Positions 53,685 to 62,100 of a DNA stretch of 64,000 nucleotides are shown here, piece by piece. The notes under the pieces were generated by a model. That model did no database searches and was not told where the DNA came from. It worked only from the letters and a program-made list of their open reading frames with translations. A program made the translations under genes and the position numbers. Origin of the DNA: Hyphomonadaceae bacterium (GTDB lineage Bacteria > Pseudomonadota > Alphaproteobacteria > Caulobacterales > Hyphomonadaceae). Positions within the stretch are counted from its first letter, which is position 1, and each line of letters begins with the position of its first letter. The stretch is taken from contig JALHLR010000001.1 in assembly GCA_022844475.1 (NCBI GenBank), positions 124,001 through 188,000 of the forward strand, read 5' to 3'.

Positions 53685-54044
53685 ATGTTGCTGACCATGA
53701 TGAAGGGGAAGCTGCACCGCGCGGCCGTCACCCAGTGCGACCTGCACTATGAAGGCTCGTGCTCAATCGACATCGATCTGCTGGAAGCGGCCAACATCCT
53801 GCCGCACGAGCGGGTCGATATCTGGAACATCACCAACGGCGCGCGCATATCGACTTATGCGATCGAGGCGCCGCGCGGTTCCAGGACGATCGGAATCAAC
53901 GGCGCCGCCGCCCGCCATTTCCAGACCGGGGACCGCGTGATCATAGCCGCGTTCGCCCAGATGGACGAGACCGAAGCGAAGCAATGGGCGCCAAGCGTCG
54001 TGCGCCTGAATGATCGCAACGAGGTCGTGACCGGCATCGCCTGA
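53685..54044 (+). CDS. panD: Aspartate 1-decarboxylase PanD
   Basis: A 119-residue pyruvoyl enzyme that makes beta-alanine for pantothenate. The self-cleavage site Gly24-Ser25 in HYEGSCSID, the [10 protein letters not shown] head and the [20 protein letters not shown] core are conserved. The ATG at 53685 has GGAGG 5 nt upstream; a later ATG would shorten it. A strong stem-loop terminator follows. Confidence 0.95.
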   Translation: MLLTMMKGKLHRAAVTQCDLHYEGSCSIDIDLLEAANILPHERVDIWNITNGARISTYAIEAPRGSRTIGINGAAARHFQTGDRVIIAAFAQMDETEAKQWAPSVVRLNDRNEVVTGIA

Positions 54045-54080
54045 GAGAAATCGTCGAGGCTTCCTCCCCAGTAAGCAGAA

Positions 54081-54110
54081 ACGCCGCCCACTGTGCACGG
54101 GCGGCGTTTT
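54081..54110. terminator. Rho-independent terminator after panD
   Basis: ACGCCGCCC (54081-54089) pairs with GGGCGGCGT (54099-54107) around a 9-nt loop, followed by TTTT on the plus strand; on the minus strand the stem is followed by TTTC. It lies between panD and the convergent SIMPL gene (stop at 54132) and can serve both. Confidence 0.85.
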
Positions 54111-54131
54111 GCGTTCTGGCCGGGAGACCGC

Positions 54132-54884
54132 CTACTTCGTCAGTTCGAACACCACATTGACCGTCTGCACAAGCGACACCTCGCCTGCGGCAATCGGCGT
54201 CGATTCAGCGGCCATGTCCTGCATGCGCATCATCACCGGCATCGGCGGCTGCGGGTAAAACTCCTGCTCGCTGATGGTGACAATCCGCTTCACCTTGTAG
54301 CCGACGGCCTTCGCATAGAGCTCCGCCTTCGCTACGGCGTCCTTGATTGCTTCGACGCGTGCTTCGTCCTGGAACTTGTCCGGCTGGTCGACCGAGAAGG
54401 AGATGCCATTGATCGTGTTGCCACCGCCCTTGACCACGGCGTCGAGCGTCTTGCCCAGCGTGTCGAGCTTGCGGACCTTGACCGTGATGGAGTTCGACGC
54501 CTGATATCCGGTCAGGCGCGGCCGTGCATTGTTCGGATACTCGTAGACCGGGTTGAGCGACATGTTGCCGGTCTGCATGTCGCGATCGGCGATGCCGGCG
54601 GCTTTCACCGCGGCGAACACGCCATTCATGTTCGCCGCCTGCTGCGCCATGGCTTCGGCGGCGGTCTTGGCTTCGAACTGAACGCCGACATTGATCATCG
54701 CAACATCCGGCGGCTGCTCGATCGCGCCACGGCCCATCAGCGTTATCGTTGTCTCTGGCTGGATCGAACTCATGGCGGGCATCCCTGGGGGCATCGGCAT
54801 CGGCGGCTGGGCCATCGCCATCGGAGCAGTCGCACATCCAGCCAGCGCAGACATGGCCAGCAGGGCGGGGACAAGGCGTGTCAT
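54132..54884 (-). CDS. SIMPL (DUF541) domain lipoprotein
   Basis: A 250-residue protein with a lipoprotein signal ending LAGC (Cys17) and a Pro/Met-rich linker. The rest is a SIMPL domain: RGAIEQPPDVAMINVGVQFE, MAQQAANMNGVFAAVKAAGI, TGYQASNSITVKVRKLDTLG and AEAKAELYAKAVGYKV-like. These envelope proteins are of unknown detailed role; several relate to stress resistance. It is convergent with panD. Confidence 0.85.
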   Translation of the reverse strand: MTRLVPALLAMSALAGCATAPMAMAQPPMPMPPGMPAMSSIQPETTITLMGRGAIEQPPDVAMINVGVQFEAKTAAEAMAQQAANMNGVFAAVKAAGIADRDMQTGNMSLNPVYEYPNNARPRLTGYQASNSITVKVRKLDTLGKTLDAVVKGGGNTINGISFSVDQPDKFQDEARVEAIKDAVAKAELYAKAVGYKVKRIVTISEQEFYPQPPMPVMMRMQDMAAESTPIAAGEVSLVQTVNVVFELTK

Positions 54885-55041
54885 TTCGGTTGACCTTTCC
54901 TGGGTCGTTGTCGTCCGCCGAAAGAGGGCAGCGGTCGTTGTGGAGAGTCACTGTCGAAATGGGGCGGCGCTGTGGCGTGGCAAGCGCATTCTGGCGGCGC
55001 AGCATGGCGGGCTGGCAGCCAAGCCGTAGCGTCACCTTGAA

Positions 55042-55626
55042 TCAACGCCCGATGAGCAGCGCATTCAGCGCGAAATATGATCCGACAAGCGTGAGCGTGA
55101 TTGCGGTGATGCGCGCAAGATCGCGTTCCAGTCGATAAGCGCGCTCACGGCGCAGCCGGCCCTGCGGACCTTCCAGTATTGGTGTTGTCTCGATCCAATG
55201 ATCGCTCCGGAATGCCTTCACCGGGCTGGCGATGAGTGCAGCGAGGCATGCCCCGAACACGAGTATGCCGACGAGAAGATATCCGAACACGAACGATGTC
55301 ACGCCCCAGATTGCCCCATGCCACGCGTCCTTCTTGTCGCCCGGAGCTTCCAGCGCGCGCGTCATCATCCCCATTCCCGCGAACGACAGGATGTGGAGAT
55401 CGATGAGTGGCGGTGGAGGTACTGTGAAGCTGCGCAGGGGGGCGTGAATGACCGCGGCGACGCCATCTGCCAGGGCGCGATATACTGAGATGAAATGGGA
55501 GATGTCAGGCGCCACAGGCAGCGCCCATTGCCGGTGAATCAGGCTGATCAGCGTGGGCACGCTGAGCGCAATCCCGGCGAAGTAGAGGGCCTGACTCGAG
55601 CGGCTGTCGGTTGAGGCTTCGATCAT
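55042..55626 (-). CDS. Hypothetical membrane protein
   Basis: Choosing ATG 55626 gives 194 residues with three to four transmembrane helices: [38 protein letters not shown] and [20 protein letters not shown]. Between the first two, a Pro-rich segment ([20 protein letters not shown]) is probably periplasmic. No known family. It is divergent from the chemoreceptor gene, whose GTG lies at 55755. Confidence 0.6.
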   Translation of the reverse strand: MIEASTDSRSSQALYFAGIALSVPTLISLIHRQWALPVAPDISHFISVYRALADGVAAVIHAPLRSFTVPPPPLIDLHILSFAGMGMMTRALEAPGDKKDAWHGAIWGVTSFVFGYLLVGILVFGACLAALIASPVKAFRSDHWIETTPILEGPQGRLRRERAYRLERDLARITAITLTLVGSYFALNALLIGR

Positions 55627-55754
55627 GCCGGATGGATAACACGACATTTGCAGCGCGCCGTATATTAACGTGCATACAGCAACCATTAACCCTTTTGGCC
55701 GATAGGTTGGTCCGTATTCAGGCCTTGCCGCCTTCTGATCCCTGGGGGACCCAC

Positions 55755-57434
55755 GTGCGTCAGCGCTCGATCAATTCGCTTACTGCCAAGGCTGGCGGAG
55801 TTGTTCTCGGCAGCACCATCCTGGCGGGTCTCGTCGGCGGCGGCGCTGCATGGATCCTGAACGAGGAACTCGCAGCGACGAACCACGTCAGCAAGGTTCT
55901 ACGCAACCACCTCGAAGGCGACATGATGCACGATGCGTTGCGCAGCGACGTGCTTGCCTCGCTCGCGGCCAACAATCCCGCCTACGGACTGTCCATCGCC
56001 GAGGTGCGGACCGACCTGAATGACCACGTAGAGAACTTCCGCAGCCTGCTTGCTGCCAACGTCGCACTCACCGGGAACGGCGAGCTGGGACCCGTGATCG
56101 CCGCCGTTGCGCCGGCGCTGGAAGACTACATCGCGACAGCGACGAAGCTGGTTGAAACTGCGGCAACCGACGAGTCGGCCGCACTCGCAATGCTGCCGGG
56201 GTTCTTCGACGATTTCCGCGCGCTTGAGGGTGCGATGGAGCAGGCGTCGGACAAGATTTCGGCAGTATCCGATTCCACTGTCGCGGCCGCCACCTTGATC
56301 GGTCAGATTTCCCAGATCGCCATCCTGATCGCTTCGCTTCTTGCGATCCTGGCCGTCATCGCCATCATGCGCGGAGCGCGCAGCCGGGTTGTCGGTCCCA
56401 TCGTCGATCTCACCAACGCGATGGACAAGCTCGCCGCGGGCGACACCAACGTGCATGCGCCCCACAACGACCGCGAGGACGAAATCGGTCGCATGGCTGC
56501 CGCTCTCACCAAGTTCCGCGAGAACGCAATCAACCGCCTTGCACTGGAAGCTGCGCAGCGCGCGCAGGAGCAGGAGCGTGCCGAGCGCAGCCGCCGCGTT
56601 GAGTCGCTGGCCGCCGGCTTTGCAGACCAGCTGGCCTCCACCCTGTCTCACCTGCGCGAGTCCTCCGGCCGCCTGATGCAGGACGCAAGCTCCCTCGAAC
56701 ACGTCTGCGACGAGGCCAATCGCAGCGCCTCCAAGGCGACCAACGCCACCGACGGCGCCAACTCGAACGTCCAGACCATCGCCGCCGCCACGACAGAACT
56801 GAGCGCCTCGATTCAGGAAATTGCTACGCGGATGTCCGAATCCGCCCGCTCGGCCGAGCAGGCCGTGATCCAGGGCGTCGCTGCGGACGCGACCGCAAAG
56901 GATCTGGCGGAAGCTGCGCGCGGGATCGACGAAATCGTCGCCGTCATCGGCAGCGTGGCAGAGCAGACCAATCTGCTCGCCCTCAACGCTACCATCGAGG
57001 CTGCGCGCGCGGGCGAGATGGGGCGCGGTTTTGCTGTCGTTGCTGCGGAAGTGAAGGCGCTGGCAAGCCAGACCTCGCGTGCGACCGAGGACGTTTCGCG
57101 CCGCATCAGCGATATCCAGAGCATCAGCGCGCGCTCGACTGAGCAGGTTCGCGAAGTCGTGGTCCTGATCGATCAGATGAAGCAGTTCAGCGCCGCTGTT
57201 GCATCTGCCGCAGAAGAGCAAAGTGTCGCCACCAACAGCATCGCCGCAAACGTCAGTTCCGCCGCCGGTCTGTCGGACGAGGCGCGTGACAGCGTTGCCG
57301 CCATGAGCAGCGTGACCGCCCAGGCGCGCGCGGCGACGTCCTCCGTTCAGGACAGCGCCCGCTCGGTTGAGGATTTGTCCGCGCGCCTCAACGCCTTCGC
57401 GCGCGAATTCCTCGACAAGCTCAAGGCCGCCTAG
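55755..57434 (+). CDS. Methyl-accepting chemotaxis protein
   Basis: The GTG at 55755 with GGGGGA upstream yields 559 residues; the longer frame to 55611 is unlikely. There is an N-terminal transmembrane helix ([20 protein letters not shown]), a helical periplasmic domain of about 120 residues, a second transmembrane helix ([20 protein letters not shown]), a HAMP domain (about 215-270) and a signalling hairpin whose tip reads [21 protein letters not shown]. The ligand cannot be predicted. It would signal to a CheA system elsewhere in the genome. Confidence 0.93.
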   Translation: MRQRSINSLTAKAGGVVLGSTILAGLVGGGAAWILNEELAATNHVSKVLRNHLEGDMMHDALRSDVLASLAANNPAYGLSIAEVRTDLNDHVENFRSLLAANVALTGNGELGPVIAAVAPALEDYIATATKLVETAATDESAALAMLPGFFDDFRALEGAMEQASDKISAVSDSTVAAATLIGQISQIAILIASLLAILAVIAIMRGARSRVVGPIVDLTNAMDKLAAGDTNVHAPHNDREDEIGRMAAALTKFRENAINRLALEAAQRAQEQERAERSRRVESLAAGFADQLASTLSHLRESSGRLMQDASSLEHVCDEANRSASKATNATDGANSNVQTIAAATTELSASIQEIATRMSESARSAEQAVIQGVAADATAKDLAEAARGIDEIVAVIGSVAEQTNLLALNATIEAARAGEMGRGFAVVAAEVKALASQTSRATEDVSRRISDIQSISARSTEQVREVVVLIDQMKQFSAAVASAAEEQSVATNSIAANVSSAAGLSDEARDSVAAMSSVTAQARAATSSVQDSARSVEDLSARLNAFAREFLDKLKAA

Positions 57435-57573
57435 CCGTCGCGTTTGCGATCCGGTAACCACGGCTACGCAACCGTTAAGCTTGACCCGCGATTTACCCTA
57501 ACAGGATCGGCCGGGATGTTAGGCTTGCTCTGATAGACATCTTCCATTGCTCCTCGAAGCTGATGGAAGTGTT

Positions 57574-58632
57574 GTGCACCTCAAAGCCCCGACCAAGACG
57601 TTCATTGTCCTCGCAATACTGGCGGTGAGTGCTGCGGCTCCCGCTGCTTATGCTCAGGAAGGCGAGACTGAGAATGTCAGTCAGCAAGGCGTCGTCGAGT
57701 TGACGCTTGATCACGCGGAGACGGGCGAAGATGTGCTCGCAGCCACGATCAACTATGCCCTTGCAGTTCGCCTTTCCGAAGGCTGGACGGTCCAGATGGA
57801 TGCTGTCCTGGAGCCCGTCGTCGATCCGATAGGGGACGAAGCCCTCGAGGGGGAGGACGCGTTCATCGAAACGCTGTCGCTTCAGTATGCGGGCGAGGCC
57901 TTCACGGTCTATGGCGGCAAGATCAATCCCGTCTTCGGAAGCGCGGCGGATGTCGCGCCGGGCCTCTACGGCGTCGAAGCAGGCGAAGCCTACCAGATCA
58001 CCGAGGCGCTCGGGGTCGGCGGCGACATATCGTTGACGTCGCTGCTGGACCTCGATGGCGAACATGTACTGTCCGCCGCCCTGTTCACGGCCGACCGCAC
58101 CTTCCTCTCAGGCTCGCTGGGTGGTTTGCGCGAAGAGCTCGACCTCGCCGATGGCGGCCTCGCCAACACGGAAGAGCTGAAGTCGATCGCCGTCAGCCTC
58201 GATGGTGTGCTGGCAAACGGTATCGGTTACAGCCTCGGACACCGCCAGCTCGCAACCGATACGCCGGGCGAGGCCGACGAAACTGCAACCGTGCTCGGCG
58301 TCAGCTATGTCTGGCCGGAAGACAGCGGTATCGACCTGTCACTGATGGCTGAGGTCGCCGCCTCGCGCAATGCGGACGGCATCGATGGCGCAGATCGCGA
58401 CTTCTACACGGCTGGCGGCACGCTTGGTCTCGGTGACTGGTTCGTCAATGCGATCGCATCGGGCTGGAACGAGAACGCCACAGCTGGCGACCTTGATGTC
58501 CGCAAGCTTGAATTGTCTGTCGGCCGAGCGCTGGCTGAAGCCCTCGTGCTGGAAGTCGGCGTGCAGGACGTTCGCGAATCCGGCGCATCGAGCACGGTGA
58601 TCGGCGCCCGCCTTGCCTGGGAGTTCGGCTGA
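57574..58632 (+). CDS. Outer-membrane beta-barrel (porin-like) protein
   Basis: A GTG start at 57574 (GGAAG 6 nt upstream) gives 352 residues: signal peptide TFIVLAILAVSAAAPAAYAQ then alternating beta strands (GVVELTLDHAETG, LAVRLSEGWTVQMDAV, SLQYAGEAFTVYGGKINPVF, ELSVGRALAEALVLEVGV). It ends with an aromatic C-terminus (ARLAWEFG), an insertion signal for outer-membrane barrels. The protein is very acidic. It probably forms a pore or surface barrel of unknown specificity. Confidence 0.72.
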   Translation: MHLKAPTKTFIVLAILAVSAAAPAAYAQEGETENVSQQGVVELTLDHAETGEDVLAATINYALAVRLSEGWTVQMDAVLEPVVDPIGDEALEGEDAFIETLSLQYAGEAFTVYGGKINPVFGSAADVAPGLYGVEAGEAYQITEALGVGGDISLTSLLDLDGEHVLSAALFTADRTFLSGSLGGLREELDLADGGLANTEELKSIAVSLDGVLANGIGYSLGHRQLATDTPGEADETATVLGVSYVWPEDSGIDLSLMAEVAASRNADGIDGADRDFYTAGGTLGLGDWFVNAIASGWNENATAGDLDVRKLELSVGRALAEALVLEVGVQDVRESGASSTVIGARLAWEFG

Positions 58633-58638
58633 GGGCTT

Positions 58639-58956
58639 TTAGCGAACCGAAACGATGATCATGCTGGCGCCTGCGAGAGCGGGCGTCAGTTGCGTTCTGG
58701 CATAGGTCATCCGGCGCGACACCGGTGTGGTCGTCTCGGCAATCGCCTTGCCCGAAGCGTCATATCCAACCATCATGATCGTTCGGGCTGAAAGGCTGCG
58801 GGCCGACCCAAGTACGCCCTCATCAAGCCTGACCAGCACCTCACCACCAGCAATACTGGCGCGGATCGCGGGCATGGAAGCCTTGACGACCGGATCTGCA
58901 ACAGCAGGGGCCGCCAGCATGGCGGAGGCGGCGAGGGAGGCGAGAACGAGGCGCAT
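58639..58956 (-). CDS. Small secreted hypothetical protein
   Basis: From ATG 58956 the 105-residue product has a signal peptide (RLVLASLAASAMLAAPAVAD) and a small soluble mature part with VRLDEGVLGSARSLSARTIM, MVGYDASGKAIAETTTPVSR and a final PALAGASMIIVSVR. No family recognised. It is downstream of the giant repeat gene on the same strand (183 bp gap), so it could be co-transcribed, or read alone from its own leader. Confidence 0.6.
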   Translation of the reverse strand: MRLVLASLAASAMLAAPAVADPVVKASMPAIRASIAGGEVLVRLDEGVLGSARSLSARTIMMVGYDASGKAIAETTTPVSRRMTYARTQLTPALAGASMIIVSVR

Positions 58957-59139
58957 ACCGAGAGCTCCAGACGTGCCATGTGCGAACGATGCTCGTGGCG
59001 TTCCAATCCTGCACCGCAAGGATGGGGCCAACAACCCTGCCTCCGTTAATCTTGATCCTGGCCGAATTCGCGTCCACCTGGCCGGCGGGCGCAACTGTCC
59101 CGGATTGGGCCATTTTGACGTGTCTCTGCGTCAATCCTT

Positions 59140-62100
59140 CTAGCTGATCGCCCTGATGATCGCGGCCTGCTGGTCAACAGTCAGGCTGTTGATCTGGTCC
59201 GGCGTGAACCCGCTGATCTGCAGCGGCGTCAGCGCGTCGATCTGATCGACCGTCAGGGCGCCGATGGCGGTGGTCGTGATGCCTCCGATCTGCGTCGAGG
59301 TGAGGCCGCTCAGCTGTGCGGGGGTGAACGACCCGATCCAGGTCGGAAGATTGCTCAACTGGGAGGAGGTCAGGGCTGCAACATGCGTGGCGTTCAGCGC
59401 CGCGAACTGAGAAGACGAGAATGCGCCGAGACGCGTCGAAGACAGGCTTCCCACCTGATCGCCTGAAAAGGCGGCAACCTGCGTCGTGCTGAATGCGGAA
59501 ACCTGGGTCTCGGTTAGCGAGCGAAGCTGCACGCGCACGAAGCCTGCCAGTTGCGTCACAGTAAGGGCGGCGATGTCATCGCCCCCGAGCTGACCGATGT
59601 CAGTGGTCTCCAGCGCCCCGATCTGTGTCGCCCTCAGGCCGCTCAGCTGCGTGAGTGTCAGCTGGTCAATCTGTGTGGTGGTGAACCCAATGATGGCTGA
59701 CGACGACAGTGCGCCGATCTGCGAAGCGTTCAGCGCCGCAAACTGCGATGTGTTCAGTAGCCCCACCTGATCTGCCGACAGGCCGCTGACAAGCGTGGAA
59801 GACATGGCGGCAATCTGCGTGGCGCCGAACCTGTCGAGTTGGGTCGCGGTCAGCGCCGACGCCCACGTCTCCGCAAAGTCGCTTGCGGCAAGCTGCGTCA
59901 CCGTCAACGTCGCCATAGCGTCTGGGGAAAGCGCGCCCACCGCTGTTGCGGACAGCGCAGCAAGCCTCGCGGCTCCCAACGCCGCAACCTGTGTGGATGA
60001 CAGTGCGGCGGCCTGGCTGGCGGTCAGCCCGCGCATGGCCGATGTGGATAAGGCAGCGAGCCTTGTCGTGGAAAGTCCGCCGACCTGTGTCGTGGTGAGG
60101 CTGGGTAGCTGGGTGTCCATCAGGCCACCCAATTGCGTCGTACTGAGCGCATTGAACTGCTGGGTCGAAAGGGCTGCAATCTGTGTCGATGTCAGAGCCC
60201 CGATCTGAGTGGTTGCAAGGCTCGCGAACTGTGAGGTCGAGAGTGCGCCGATCTCGCCTGTGTCCAGGCTCCGAACCGTCGTCGTGGACAGGGCGGCAAC
60301 CTGGCTCGTGGTCAGCGACTGGATCTGTGTCGCGTTGAGGGAGTCGATGTTCGTCGTCGTGAATCCGCTGACGCCGTCTTGCGAGATAGCGCGCAGCTGT
60401 GTCGTGTTCAGGAGGCTGACATGGTTGGCGTCAAGATGTGCGACCTGTGAGGCGCTGAAGCCGGCCAGCTGTGTTGTCGTCAGCGAAAGCGCCTGGGTCA
60501 GCGTCAGCCCGCCGAGCGCCGTGGTAGAAAGTGCGCCAGCCTGCCCGCCATTCAGCGCCGCCATCTGGGTGGGCGCAAGACTGGCGAGCTGTGAAGCGGA
60601 GAGGCCGGCGACGCCGCTCGTCGATAGCGAAGCGATGTCCAGGGCTGACATTGCAGCGATCTGCGTGACGCTGATCGCTGCAACCTGCGTCGAGCCGAGA
60701 CCGGCCATCGCCGACGCCGGAAGTGCCTGTACCTGCGTCGTCGTCAGCGCCGCGATCTGCGTGGTCGAGAAGCCTGACACCTGCGTGGCGGTCAGGCCTC
60801 GCATCTGCGTCGTCGTGAAGGCGGCTACTGCAGTCGCGCCGAGCGCCGCCATGGCCGTGCTGGAGAACCGCGCGAGTTGCGCGCCGCTCAGCGAGGAAAT
60901 CTGCGTGCCCGTCAAGGCGCCCGCCTGCGTCTCCGCGAGTGCGGCGAACTGCGTCGACGTCAAGGCGGCGAGTTGCGACGCGCCCAGCTGCGAAATGCTC
61001 GTCGTCGTCAGGCCGCCAACGGCCCCGACGGACAACGCGGCAATCTGCGTTGGTTTGAGCACAGCGAGTTGCGTGGCCGCAAGCGAGGACACGTGCGTTG
61101 AAAGAAGCCCCTGAACCTGTGTCGTGCTGAGCGCGGCAACCTGCGTGGCGCTCAGTGCGGCCAGCTGCGTTTCCACAAGGCCGCCTATCTGTGTTGCGCT
61201 GAGTCCATGCAGGCGGGTGGTTGCAAGGCTCTGTATGTCCTCGAGTTCGAGGCCCTGTATCGCGGATACGTCGAACATGCCCACCTGTGCGGCTGACAGG
61301 CGATTGAACTGGGTGGCTGTCAGCGCATGAACCTGATCCGCTGTGAAGCCACGAAGCTGCGTCAGCGTCAGCGCGGCCATCTGCGATGTCGTCAGCGCGC
61401 CAAGCTGCGTGTCGGAGAGGGAGCCGATTGTCGTGGCTGTAAGGCCCTTCACCTGCGCCGGGCTCAGAGCGGAAATCTGCGTCTCGTTGAGTTCGGCAAG
61501 CTGCGCCGCGCCAAAGCCGGAAATCGCGGTGGAGCTTATCGCTGCAAACTGCGCTGTGCTCAACACAGCGAGCTTCTCGCCAGAAAGCCCCTGAGCCTGC
61601 GTCGCGGTGATGGCCGCGAGTTGAGTGGCTGTGAGCGCCTCCAGCTGCGTCGTGCCGAACGCGCCAACAGCCGTCACGCTCAGCGATCTGACCTGCGTCG
61701 CGGTAAGGGCGGCAAGCTGGGAGGTCGTGAATGCCGCCGCCTGTACTTCTCCAAGTACACCAAGCTGCGCCGGCATCAGTCCGAGCACCTGGGTGCGGGT
61801 GAGTCCAGCAATCGCCCCGGCGTCGAGGCCCTCGAGCGCGGTCGCCGAGATCGCGCCGATCTGCGTTGACGTCAGCGCGGCCAGCTGCTCGCCAGATAGC
61901 CCGCCCACCGCGAGCGCGTCCAGCGCGCGCACCTGCACGACGGACAGTGCGACGAGCTGCGAAGTCGAGAGGTCCGCGGCCTGTTCACCTGACAGGCCGC
62001 TTATGCCTGTCGGACTCATTCCCCTCAACTGCGTCGTGGTAAGGCTCGCCAGCGCCTCAGCGCCAAGCGCTGCAACTTGAGTCGACGTGAAGCCGCCAAT

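Noticed and set aside
55899-57461. 520-residue minus-strand frame opposite the chemoreceptor gene.
   Set aside because: Gly/Arg-rich shadow of the chemoreceptor coding region.
60209-61114. Plus-strand Val/Cys-rich frames inside the octapeptide region (also 59795-60208 and 61625-62080).
   Set aside because: They are mirror images of the 24-bp repeat on the minus strand and show no start site or domain.
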